DNA of 64,000 bases, taken from positions 1 to 64,000 of the forward strand of contig NZ_QJQX01000023.1 in the NCBI RefSeq assembly GCF_013393185.1, in the 5' to 3' direction. The notes below the pieces were generated by a model, which had not been told where the DNA came from, searched no databases, and was given only the letters and a program-made list of their open reading frames with translations. The DNA comes from Sphingobium lactosutens (GTDB lineage: Bacteria; Pseudomonadota; Alphaproteobacteria; Sphingomonadales; Sphingomonadaceae). Both the position numbers and the translations under genes were made by a program. Below are positions 27,106 through 36,700 of this stretch, piece after piece; position 1 is the stretch's first letter, and each line of letters starts with the position of its first letter.

Positions 27106-28727
27106 CGATGCTGGGACGCCGCGCCTTCCTCGCCGGCACCGCCGCGCTCGGCCTCGCCCGCGTGGCCCGCGCCGCCAGCCCCATGGGGACGATGCGCGGA
27201 CCGGTGCAGGCCAGTTGGCCCTCGCTGGTGAGCAATTATCGTTATCCCGACTGGTTCCGTGACGCGAAGCTCGGCATGTGGTCGCATTGGGGGCCGCAGT
27301 CGGTGCCGGCGCAGGGCGACTGGTATGGCCGCTTCCTATATATGCAGGGCCACCCCATGTATGAGCATCACCTCAAGACCTACGGCCATCCGTCGGTCGC
27401 GGGGATGAAGGACATCCAGAATCTCTGGACCGCCGACAAGTGGGAACCCGATGCGCTGATGGCCCGATACCAGAAGGCGGGGGCCAAATATTTCATGGCG
27501 CTCGCCTGCCATCACGACAATCTCGACTGTTATGACAGCCGCTATCATGCCTGGAACAGCCTGCGCGTCGGGCCGAAGAAGGACATTGTCGGCATCTGGG
27601 AGCAGGCCGCGCGCAAGGCGGGGATGAAGTTCGGCGTGTCCAACCATGCCGCCCATGCCTGGCACTGGTATCAGCCGGCCTATGGCTATGACCCGGTCGG
27701 CCCGAAGAAGGGCGAGCGCTACGATGCCTTCCGCCTGCGCAAGGCAGACGGCAAGGGGCTGTGGTGGGACGGCCTCGACCCGCAGGAACTCTATACCGGC
27801 GGTCATGCGGTGCTGCCCGACGGCATCGACACGATCGAGGCGATGGACAAATGGCACGACGCCCATAACGGCCGGTGGATCGAGACGGGGCCAAAGGACG
27901 ACCCGGCCTATGTCACCCGCTGGCTGCTGCGCCAGACCGATCTGGTGGCGAAATACAAGCCCGACATGGTCTATATGGACGATCATGAACTGCCCTTCGG
28001 CCCGGTCGGGCTGGAGGCGGCGGCGGATTATTATAACCGCTCGATCGACTGGCACGGCCAGATCGACGTGGTGCTGACCGGCAAGCAGTTGAAGCCCTAT
28101 GCCCGCTTCGGCATCGTGCAGGACGTGGAGCGCGGCTTCACCGACCATCTGTGGGACGAGCCATGGCAGACCGACACCTGCATCGGCGACTGGTTCTACA
28201 ATGAGGCGCGGCTGCACGACAAAAGCTACAAGAGCGCCGAGGAGGTCATCCAGCGGCTGGCCGATGTCGTGTCGAAGAACGGCAACCTCATGCTCTCCAT
28301 CCCGCAGCCGGGCGACGGATCGATCGACAGCGAGACGGAGAAGGTTCTGGACGGCATGGCCGGATGGATGACCCATGGCGGCGAGGCGATCTTCGGATCG
28401 CGGCCCTGGCGCATCTATGGCGAGGGGCCAACGCAAATGATCGCAGGGATGCAGAATGAGGAGAAGGCCAAGCCCTTCACCACGCAGGACATCCGCTTCA
28501 CCACCAACAAGGGCGCGCTCTATGCGCTGTTCCTAGGCCGGGCGCAGGGATCTACGACTATCCGCTCACTGGCGCGTGGGCGCGTTGACGGCAAGATCAG
28601 CCAAGTGACGCTGCTCGGCGGCGGTCCGCTGGCTTTCCGTCAGGATGGCGCGGGCCTCCATTTCGACATGCCGCACGACAGCAATTTCGTTCCGGTCGTC
28701 CGCATCGACGGTCGCGGCCTCGTATAA
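27102..28727 (+). CDS. Exported GH29 alpha-L-fucosidase
   Basis: This 541-residue alpha-L-fucosidase removes terminal L-fucose. The leader has a twin-arginine motif (GRRAFLAGTAALGLARVARA). The catalytic barrel shows DWFRDAKLGMWSHWGPQSVPAQG, GAKYFMALACHHDNLD, MKFGVSNHAAHAWHWY and KPDMVYMDDHELPFG; the nucleophile Asp is in this last block near residue 291. A C-terminal beta-sandwich begins near residue 440. It overlaps the SGNH gene by ATGA. This enzyme makes the link between the surrounding glycosidases and the L-fucose catabolic genes on the other strand. The exact linkage cleaved (alpha-1,2 in xyloglucan) is not read from sequence. Confidence 0.87.
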   Translation: MTMLGRRAFLAGTAALGLARVARAASPMGTMRGPVQASWPSLVSNYRYPDWFRDAKLGMWSHWGPQSVPAQGDWYGRFLYMQGHPMYEHHLKTYGHPSVAGMKDIQNLWTADKWEPDALMARYQKAGAKYFMALACHHDNLDCYDSRYHAWNSLRVGPKKDIVGIWEQAARKAGMKFGVSNHAAHAWHWYQPAYGYDPVGPKKGERYDAFRLRKADGKGLWWDGLDPQELYTGGHAVLPDGIDTIEAMDKWHDAHNGRWIETGPKDDPAYVTRWLLRQTDLVAKYKPDMVYMDDHELPFGPVGLEAAADYYNRSIDWHGQIDVVLTGKQLKPYARFGIVQDVERGFTDHLWDEPWQTDTCIGDWFYNEARLHDKSYKSAEEVIQRLADVVSKNGNLMLSIPQPGDGSIDSETEKVLDGMAGWMTHGGEAIFGSRPWRIYGEGPTQMIAGMQNEEKAKPFTTQDIRFTTNKGALYALFLGRAQGSTTIRSLARGRVDGKISQVTLLGGGPLAFRQDGAGLHFDMPHDSNFVPVVRIDGRGLV

Positions 28728-28750
28728 AGTTCAAGCAAGGGAATACAGGG

Positions 28751-31087
28751 ATGATCGCAAAGGGCTTCAACACAAGATTGGCGGGGATCGCGCTCGGTGC
28801 GTCCTTCCTCGCGATGGCGGCTCCTGCGCTGGCCGAACCGATGGCCTTGCTGGACCGCCATGGCAGCCGCGTAGCGGTGGAGCCTTATGCGCCCAATATC
28901 GTCCGCGTGACGATCGCGCTCGATCCTGCGCTGGCGTCGGCGGCGCCGGGCGAAGGACCGAACGCCAAGTCGGACGCGACTGGCTGGACCCATCGCACCG
29001 ATGCGACCGGCGACATCTTCTCCTCCTCGGCGATCAGCCTGACGATCGACGCCAAGGAATGGCCCGGAGCGCCGACGCAGATGCAGCGCTATTTTGCGCC
29101 CTCGCTGCCGCCGGTCAGCCTGTCGGTCAAGGATGCGAGCGGCACGCTGCTGACGAAAATGACCGGCTGGGAAATGGCGCCGGTGACGGTCAATGGCGAG
29201 AAGACCTTCAAGGTCGGCGCCAGCTTCGATTCTCCTGCCGACGAACATTATTACGGCCTGGGCCAGAACCAGGAAGGCTATATGGATCTGCGCGGCAAGC
29301 AGATCGACTGCCAGCATTATTATGATGCGCCTGCGGGCGAGACGGTCTGCGTGCCCTTCATCGTCACGAACAAGGGCTATGGCATCGTCTGGGACAATCC
29401 GGCCCGCACGCTGATCCAGCCGGGCCTGCACAGCAGCACTCACTGGCAGAGTCAGGTCGGCGAGCGCGTGTCCTTCTTCGTCATCACCGGCAAGACCACG
29501 GACGAACTTTATGCCGGCTATGCGAAGCTGACCGGCAAGACGCCGCTGCCACCCAAGGCGGGCTTCGGCCTGATCCAGAGCAAGGCGCGCTACGAGAGCC
29601 AGAAGGAACTGCTCGACATCGCCAATGGCTATCGCCAGCGCAACCTGCCGCTCGACGTGATGGTGCTCGACTGGTTCTACTGGACGCGCATGGGGCAGCT
29701 TGACATCGACCGCACCTATTTCCCCGATCCCAAGAGCATGAACGACCAGCTGAAGTCGATGGGGATGCACTCGATCATCAGCGTGTGGCCGCGTTTCGAG
29801 CGGGAATCGCGCTATTTCGACATGCTGGCGACCAAGGGCTGGTTCCTGAAGGACAAGGACGGCAATCCGGTCGACGGTCTGCCGATGCGATCGGACCGCG
29901 CCGGGGCGCTGATCGACAGCACCAATCCGGAGGCGCGCGAATGGTTCTGGGGGAAGATCCGCGACAATATCGCCGCCCAAGGCTTCGACTGGTTCTGGCT
30001 GGACGAGACCGAGCCTGATCTGGTTCCCGACGGCTATTTCTACGCCAAGGGTTCGGGCGACCGCTACCACAATCTGTTCCCGCTGGTGCATACCACCGGC
30101 GTGGCCGAAGGCTCCGAGCGCGACCGCCCCAATTTCCGCAACATGATCCTGGCGCGCGCCGCCTATCTTGGGTCGCAGCGCAATGGCGGGCTGTTCTGGT
30201 CGTCGGACATCAAGTCGACCTGGGAAGCGCTCCAGCGGCAGATCCCGGCGGGCCTCAACTTCACCGCGTCGGGCCTTGCTTATTGGGGCAGCGATATCGG
30301 CGGGTGGCAGTGGCCCAAAGGTCCAAAGGCGGAGAACCCGATCCTGGTCGATCCGGCAGGCGCGACGGCGATGGGCGCGGACTATCCCGACTATCCCGAA
30401 CTGTTCGTGCGCTGGTTCCAGTATAGCGTCTTCACCCCCACGCTGCGTATCCATGGCCAGCGGCCCGGCACAGCGCTGTGGGACTATGGCAAGGCGGCCG
30501 AACCGATCCTGGCCGACTGGCTGCGCCTGCGCTACACGCTGATGCCCTATATCTATTCGCTCGGGCGCAACACCTATGACACCGGCGCGCCCTTCATGCG
30601 CGGGCTGTTCATGGATTTCCCGAACGATCCCAAGGTGTCGAACATCGGCGACCAATATATGTTCGGTCCCGCCTTCCTGGTCGCCCCGGTGACGCAGCAG
30701 GGCCAGACCAGGCGGTCGGTCTATCTGCCCACGGGCACGGCCTGGTATGACTACTGGACCAACCAGAAGTTCGAGGGCGGCCAGACGGTCGAGGTCGAAG
30801 CGCCGATCAACCGCATGCCGCTGTTCGTGAAGGCCGGTTCGATCGTCCCGATGGGCGTCCAGATCAAGAGCACAGCGGAAAAGCAGGCGATCGAGAGCAT
30901 CCGCGTCTATCCCGGCGCGAACGCCCGCTTCACCCTCTATGATGACGACGGCACGACCAACGCCTATCGCAAGGGCGGCTCCAAGGCCGAACTGGTGTGG
31001 GACGACACCGCAAAGTCGCTGACGAGCAAGATGAAGCTGCCCACCGGCCAGGCCGTTACCGGTCTGGTGCAGGTTGTCGGTCAATAA
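28751..31087 (+). CDS. Exported GH31 glycosidase, probable alpha-xylosidase
   Basis: This 778-residue GH31 enzyme has a Sec leader (AGIALGASFLAMAAPALA) and an N-terminal beta-sandwich. The barrel follows with VMVLDWFYWTRMG, the nucleophile Asp418 in WFWLDETEPD and the acid/base Asp486 in LFWSSDI. C-terminal beta domains with a DUF5110-like region (FTLYDDDGTTNAY) complete it. The aromatic-rich DWFYW block is typical of alpha-xylosidases, which suits release of alpha-xylose from xyloglucan oligosaccharides. An alpha-glucosidase activity remains possible. It starts 23 bases after the GH29 gene, with CAAGGGAATACAGGG upstream. Confidence 0.87.
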   Translation: MIAKGFNTRLAGIALGASFLAMAAPALAEPMALLDRHGSRVAVEPYAPNIVRVTIALDPALASAAPGEGPNAKSDATGWTHRTDATGDIFSSSAISLTIDAKEWPGAPTQMQRYFAPSLPPVSLSVKDASGTLLTKMTGWEMAPVTVNGEKTFKVGASFDSPADEHYYGLGQNQEGYMDLRGKQIDCQHYYDAPAGETVCVPFIVTNKGYGIVWDNPARTLIQPGLHSSTHWQSQVGERVSFFVITGKTTDELYAGYAKLTGKTPLPPKAGFGLIQSKARYESQKELLDIANGYRQRNLPLDVMVLDWFYWTRMGQLDIDRTYFPDPKSMNDQLKSMGMHSIISVWPRFERESRYFDMLATKGWFLKDKDGNPVDGLPMRSDRAGALIDSTNPEAREWFWGKIRDNIAAQGFDWFWLDETEPDLVPDGYFYAKGSGDRYHNLFPLVHTTGVAEGSERDRPNFRNMILARAAYLGSQRNGGLFWSSDIKSTWEALQRQIPAGLNFTASGLAYWGSDIGGWQWPKGPKAENPILVDPAGATAMGADYPDYPELFVRWFQYSVFTPTLRIHGQRPGTALWDYGKAAEPILADWLRLRYTLMPYIYSLGRNTYDTGAPFMRGLFMDFPNDPKVSNIGDQYMFGPAFLVAPVTQQGQTRRSVYLPTGTAWYDYWTNQKFEGGQTVEVEAPINRMPLFVKAGSIVPMGVQIKSTAEKQAIESIRVYPGANARFTLYDDDGTTNAYRKGGSKAELVWDDTAKSLTSKMKLPTGQAVTGLVQVVGQ

Positions 31088-31100
31088 GGAGTTCAGAAAC

Positions 31101-32561
31101 ATGACGGGTATCAATCGTCGCGAATTGGGCATGGGCCTCGGCGCGGCTGCGCTGGGCGCCAGCCTCGTCGGCGGCACCACCGCCGCAACCGCACAAGCCG
31201 GATCGACCGCAGCCTCGCAGGGCGCTTTGTCCTTCCCGCCCGACTTCCTCTGGGGCTGCGCCACCGCCGCCTATCAGATCGAGGGCGCCGCGAAGGAGGA
31301 TGGCCGCGGAGCGACCAACTGGGACATTTTCTCCCACACGCTGGGCAAGGTCGCCAATGGCGACACCGGCGACGTCGCCTGCGACAGCTATCACCGCTAT
31401 CAGGACGACATCGCGCTGCTGAAGGCGCTGGGCGTGAAAGCCTATCGCTTCTCTATCGCCTGGTCGCGGATATTCCCCGACGGCAAGGGCAAGCCGAACC
31501 AGAAGGGCGTGGACTATTATAACCGGCTGGTCGACGGGCTGCTGGCGGCCGGCATCACGCCGCACGTCACCCTGTTCCACTGGGATCTGCCCGCTGCCCT
31601 GCCCGGCGGATGGCAGAACCGGGATACCGCCTATGCCTTCGCCGACTATGCGACCTATATGGCGGGCCGCCTCAACGATCGCGTGAAGCATTTCATGACG
31701 GTAAACGAACTGCGCTGCTTCACGGACCTCAGCTACATGACTGGCGGCAAGGCGCCGGGCCTGAAGCTGCCCATGGGCGAAGTGAACCAGATCCGCCACC
31801 ATGGCGTGCTGGCCCATGGCCTGGGCGTGCAGGCGCTGCGCGCCGCGACGAAAAGCGGGACACAGGTCGGCATCGCCGACAATCCCAATATCTACGTCCC
31901 CGCGATCGAGACGCCAGACCATATCGAAGCCGTGAAGAAGGCGGTGCGCGAAGAGAACGCCATGTTCCTGACCGCTATCATGGAAGGTCGCTATATCGAA
32001 AGCTATCTGACCGCGCAGGGCGAAGACGCGCCCAAGGTCAAGGACGGCGACATGAAGCTGATCGGCGCGCCGCTCGATTTCCTGTCGGTCAACGTCTACA
32101 CCGGCAACACCGTGCGCGCCGATCCATCCGCGCCGTCGGGCTACAAAATACTGCCGCATCCGGGTCAGGCGCCGCGCATGCCCTCCCCCTGGCTCTACGT
32201 CACGCCGGAGGTCATTTATTGGGGGATGCGCGCCATCAGTGAGAACTGGAAGCCCAAGGGTCTCTACATCTCCGAAAATGGCTGTTCGGCCGACGACAAG
32301 GTCGCCGAGGACGGCAAGGTCTATGACACCGACCGCGTCATGTATCTGCGCAACTATATGACTCACCTCCAGCGGGCGACCCGCGAGGGCATCCCGGTGA
32401 AGGGCTATTTCGTCTGGAGCCTGATGGACAATTTTGAGTGGGAGGACGGCTATACCAAGCTGTTCGGCATCCACCATGTCGATTTCAAGACCCAGAAGCG
32501 CACGCCCAAGCTGAGCGCTGACTGGTATCGCGAACTGGTGCGCACCAACAAGCTGGTCTGA
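31101..32561 (+). CDS. Exported GH1 beta-glucosidase
   Basis: This 486-residue GH1 enzyme hydrolyses terminal beta-glucosides. The leader has NRRELGMGLGAAALGASL. The barrel opens with FPPDFLWGCATAAYQIEGA and continues with YRFSIAWSRIFP and TLFHWDLPAALPGGW. The acid/base is Glu203 in TVNELRCF and the nucleophile Glu392 in YISENGCS. The near-invariant Pro after the acid/base (NEP) is Leu here. ATG 31101 follows AAGGAG by nine bases. It is the last gene of the operon and would break the glucan backbone pieces after side chains are removed. Confidence 0.88.
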   Translation: MTGINRRELGMGLGAAALGASLVGGTTAATAQAGSTAASQGALSFPPDFLWGCATAAYQIEGAAKEDGRGATNWDIFSHTLGKVANGDTGDVACDSYHRYQDDIALLKALGVKAYRFSIAWSRIFPDGKGKPNQKGVDYYNRLVDGLLAAGITPHVTLFHWDLPAALPGGWQNRDTAYAFADYATYMAGRLNDRVKHFMTVNELRCFTDLSYMTGGKAPGLKLPMGEVNQIRHHGVLAHGLGVQALRAATKSGTQVGIADNPNIYVPAIETPDHIEAVKKAVREENAMFLTAIMEGRYIESYLTAQGEDAPKVKDGDMKLIGAPLDFLSVNVYTGNTVRADPSAPSGYKILPHPGQAPRMPSPWLYVTPEVIYWGMRAISENWKPKGLYISENGCSADDKVAEDGKVYDTDRVMYLRNYMTHLQRATREGIPVKGYFVWSLMDNFEWEDGYTKLFGIHHVDFKTQKRTPKLSADWYRELVRTNKLV

Positions 32562-32568
32562 CGCCCGA

Positions 32569-33492
32569 TCATCTGAGCCCTGCTGCTGGCGGCGATGGTT
32601 CATCGTCGCCAGCAGCCAATATCGTTTCCTTGAATGCCCGCGAGGTCGGCGACAAATCCTCGCGGTGGATCAACCACAGGCTGCTGCTGACGGGCGTCGC
32701 GAATGGCCGATAAGCAAGATTGTCGACATGCAGCCGGGTCAGCGACTGCGTCAGGATCGTCGCGCCGAAACCGGCCGCCACCAGCCCAAGCAAAGTCGCG
32801 AGGCTGCCCGCCTCCTGCGCGATGGTCGGCCGGAACCCGGCCTGTTCGCACAATGCGAAGAAATGCTCGTTGAAGCCCGCGCCGATGACGGCGCCATAAA
32901 GGACCAGCGGCTCGTCCTTCAAATCCTCGATCGTCGGATTGCTTGCCTGCCGCGCGAGGTAATGATCCTGCCGGATCGCCAAGCACATCTCCTCCTCGAT
33001 CAGTGGCCGTAAAACCAGTCCATTGGGCAGGACAGGCGGCGCGAAACAGCGAACGATCGCCACGTCGAGCTGCCGACGTTCGACTGCGTCGAGCTGCTCG
33101 TCGCACCCCAGTTCTAACAGCGTCAGTTCGACATGGGGGAAGCATTGGCGAAACCTGTACAGTGCCTTTGCCACCTGCGGGACGAACGGACCGGACGCGG
33201 TAAAGCCCAAAGACAGATGTCCGATCTGCCCCATCTGCGCCAGCCGCGCCGTCTGCGCCGCCCGTTCCGCCTGCGCAAGGGTCGCGCGCGCCTCCGGCAC
33301 GAACAGCCGACCGACTTCGGTCAAGGCCACGCGGCGGCTGGTCCGCTCGAACAAGGTCACGCCCAGTTCCTCTTCCAGCGCCCGTATCTGCTGGCTGAGG
33401 GGCGGCTGTGAAATGCCCAGCCGAAGCGCGGCACGACCGAAATGCATTTCCTCGGCAACACACAGGAAGTATCGCAGATGTCGAAGGTCCAT
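32569..33492 (-). CDS. LysR-family regulator divergent from the efflux operon
   Basis: This 307-residue LysR regulator has helix-turn-helix residues 1-60 (MDLRHLRYFLCVAEEMHFGRAALRLG, ISQPPLSQQIRALEEELG). The effector domain starts near residue 90 (GHLSLGFTASGPFVPQVAKALYRF). It belongs to the CbbR/BenM-like branch by that block. It is divergent from the RND pump genes, an arrangement like mexT-mexEF-oprN in Pseudomonas, so control of the pump is likely. It converges on the GH1 gene with only seven bases between. Confidence 0.87.
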   Translation of the reverse strand: MDLRHLRYFLCVAEEMHFGRAALRLGISQPPLSQQIRALEEELGVTLFERTSRRVALTEVGRLFVPEARATLAQAERAAQTARLAQMGQIGHLSLGFTASGPFVPQVAKALYRFRQCFPHVELTLLELGCDEQLDAVERRQLDVAIVRCFAPPVLPNGLVLRPLIEEEMCLAIRQDHYLARQASNPTIEDLKDEPLVLYGAVIGAGFNEHFFALCEQAGFRPTIAQEAGSLATLLGLVAAGFGATILTQSLTRLHVDNLAYRPFATPVSSSLWLIHREDLSPTSRAFKETILAAGDDEPSPPAAGLR

Positions 33493-33797
33493 GAATCAAG
33501 TCGCCCAAGCTATCAATGTTGCTGTATTATATATTAGACGCGGAATATTCTAGGTTGCATGGCGAAACCGGATGTGGCGGTGGTTCGCTGTCGTTCCGAA
33601 AGCCGCGTGTGATCCCCCCTGATGCCGCAGCCCCCCGGACCCGGACCATCGTCACATTCATGAATGACGTTCATCAAATCATGCCGTGACAAGCGGCTTT
33701 ATCCGCCGGGATGGTTGCGGTAACGATAGGCATCCCATCAGGAGAGGCATCACTGTTTTCAACCCGGCGGTCCCGCCGGCGCGTCCCGGAGTCGTGG
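33493..33797. promoter_or_regulatory. Divergent LysR/RND control region with nested palindromes
   Basis: This 305-base gap holds no gene. CATTCATGAATG at 33655-33666 is a perfect 12-base palindrome, and TGAATGACGTTCA at 33661-33673 is a second dyad overlapping it. An AT-rich run (TATTATATATTAG) at about 33524-33536, next to the LysR start, may be the regulator's own promoter. The arrangement fits operator and promoters for both directions; which protein binds is unknown. Confidence 0.4.
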
Positions 33798-36700
33798 ATG
33801 ATCGGTATCGTCAAGGTTGCCCTCAACCGTCCTTTGACTTTCATTGTGATGGCGATCCTGATCGCGATCGTCGGCGTACTCGCCGCTGTCCGCACGCCCG
33901 TCGACATGTTCCCGAACATCCGCATCCCGGTGGTCGCGGTCGCCTGGCAATATGCGGGCCTGTCGCCCGAGGATATGTCGAACCGGATCGTCGGCCCCTA
34001 TGAGCGCGTGCTGACCACCACGGTTAACGATATCGAGCATATCGAAAGCCAGTCGCTTCAGGGCGTGGGCATCATCAAAATCTATTTCCAGCCCGGCGCC
34101 GACATCCGCACCGCGACCGCGCAGGTGACGTCGATCTCGCAGACGGTGCTGCGCCAGATGCCGCCGGGCATCACCCCGCCGCTGATCCTGAACTATAGCG
34201 CATCGACCGTCCCGATCCTCCAGCTCGCCTTGTCGGGCAAGGGGTTGTCCGAACAGCAATTGTTCGACTTGGGTCAGAACCAGATCCGCCCGCAACTCGT
34301 CACCATTCCCGGCCTTGCCATGCCCTTCCCCTCGGGCGGCAAGCAGCGTCAGGTGCAGATCGACCTCAATCCGCTGGCGCTCCAGTCCAAGGGGCTGTCG
34401 GCGCAGGATGTCGGCAATGCGATCGCCGCGCAAAATCAGATCAACCCGGCCGGCTTCGTCAAGGTCGGCGCAACCCAATATAGCGTTCGCCTGAACAACG
34501 CCCCGACCTCGATCGAGGCGCTCAACGACCTGCCGGTGAAGGTCGTGAACGGCGCGACTATCTATATGCGCGACGTCGCCTATGTCCGCGACGGCAACGG
34601 GCCGCAGCAGAATATCGTCCATGTCGAGGGCGGTCGCTCGGCGCTTCTGACCGTGCTCAAAAATGGCTCGACCTCGACGCTGGCGATCGTCGATGGCGTG
34701 AAGCAGGCGCTGCCCCGTATCGCCGCCACCCTGCCCGACAGCCTGAAAATCCTGCCGGTCGGCGACCAGTCGTTGTTCGTGAAGGCGGCGGTAGAGGGCG
34801 TCATCCATGAAGGCGCGATCGCGGCGGCGCTGACGTCGCTGATGATCCTGCTGTTCCTGGGCAGCTGGCGCTCCACCGTCATCATCGCCCTGTCGATCCC
34901 GCTGGCGATCCTGGCGGCGATTGCCGCGCTGGCGATGTTCGGCCAGACGCTCAACGTCATGACCTTGGGCGGCCTTGCCCTCGCTGTCGGCATCCTTGTC
35001 GACGACGCGACGGTGACGATCGAGAATATCAACTGGCATCTGGAACAGGGCAAGGGCGTCACGGAAGCCATTTTGGACGGCGCGGCGCAAATCGTGACGC
35101 CGGCCTTCGTCGCCCTGCTCTGCATCTGCATCGTGTTCGTGCCGATGTTCTTCCTGCCGGGTGTCGCGGGCTTCCTGTTCGTCCCGATGGCGCTGTCGGT
35201 CGTGTTCGCGATGATCGCGTCCTTCATCCTGTCGCGCACATTGGTCCCGACGCTGGCCATGTATCTGCTCAAGCCGCATATCGAACATGGCGATGCCCAC
35301 ATGGCCGGCAGCGCGACCTCGCATAACCCGCTGGTCCGTTTCCAGCGCGGGTTCGAGGCGCGGTTCGAGAAGATCCGCACCGGCTATGTCGGCCTGCTCT
35401 ACCGCGCGCTTAATACGCGCAAGCCTTTCCTGCTGGGTTTCATGGGCATCGTGATCCTGTCCTTCGGCCTGTTGCCGATGCTGGGCAGCAACTTCTTCCC
35501 CACGGTCGATTCCGGCCAGATTGCGATGCATATCCGCGTGCCGGTCGGTTCGCGTATCGAAGATACCGCCGCCCGCTTCGACCGGATTAGCCGCGAAGTG
35601 CGCAAGATCATTCCTGCAGCCGAACTGGCATCGATCACCGACAATATCGGCCTGCCGGTCAGCTCCATCAACACCGTCTACAATAATAGCGGCACCATCG
35701 GCCCGCAGGACGGCGACATGCTGATCGCGCTTAATCATGGCCACCGTCCGACTGACGACCTCGTGGCGGAACTGCGCCGCGAAATGCCGCGCCGCTTCCC
35801 CGGTACGACCTTCGCCTTCCTGCCGGCGGACATCACCAGCCAGATACTGAACTTCGGCGCGCCCGCGCCGATCGACATCCAGATTGCGGGCAAGAATGCC
35901 GAAGCCAACCGCGCCTATGCGCAAAAGCTGCTGGCCCGGATCGCGACCATTCCCGGCCTGGCCGACGCGCGTATCCAGCAACCCGGCCGATCGCCGCAGC
36001 TGGACGTCGCAGTCGACCGGTCCCGCGTCGGTCAGTTCGGCCTCACCGAACGCGACGTCACCACCAGCCTGGCGAGCCAGCTTGCCGGCACGTCCCAGAC
36101 CGCGCCCGTCTTCTTCGTGAATCCGGAAAATGGCGTGCAATATCCGGTCGTCGCGCAGGCGCCCGAATATCTGGTCGGATCGCTGAGCGACCTGTCCAAC
36201 GTCCCGGTTTCCGGCGCCAACGCAACCACGGTCCAGCCGCTGGGCGGGCTTGCCACCATCGTCCGCTCGAACACCGTGCCGGTCGTCTCGCACTATAATA
36301 TTGCGCCGGTGCTCGACATCTTCGCCACCACCCAAGGCCGTGACCTTGGCGCGGTTGCGGGCGATATTCAGGACGTCATCAAGTCGATGGAGAAGGACCA
36401 GCCCAAGGGCGCGACCGTCACTATCCGCGGCCAATATGCGACAATGAACACCGCTTTTTCCGGCCTTGGTTTCGGTCTCGCCGGGGCGGTGGTGCTGATC
36501 TATTTGCTGATCGTCGTGAACTTCCAGAGCTGGGTCGACCCATTCGTCATCATCACCGCCCTGCCCGCCGCACTGGCCGGGATCATCTGGATATTGTTCA
36601 TGACCGGCACGACGCTGTCGGTGCCCGCCCTTACCGGCGCGATCATGTGTATGGGCGTGGCGACGGCGAACTCGATCCTTGTGGTCAGTTTCGCGCGTGA

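Noticed and set aside
28640..31264. 874-codon minus-strand open frame opposite GH31
   Set aside because: Antisense shadow of a gene with intact catalytic motifs.
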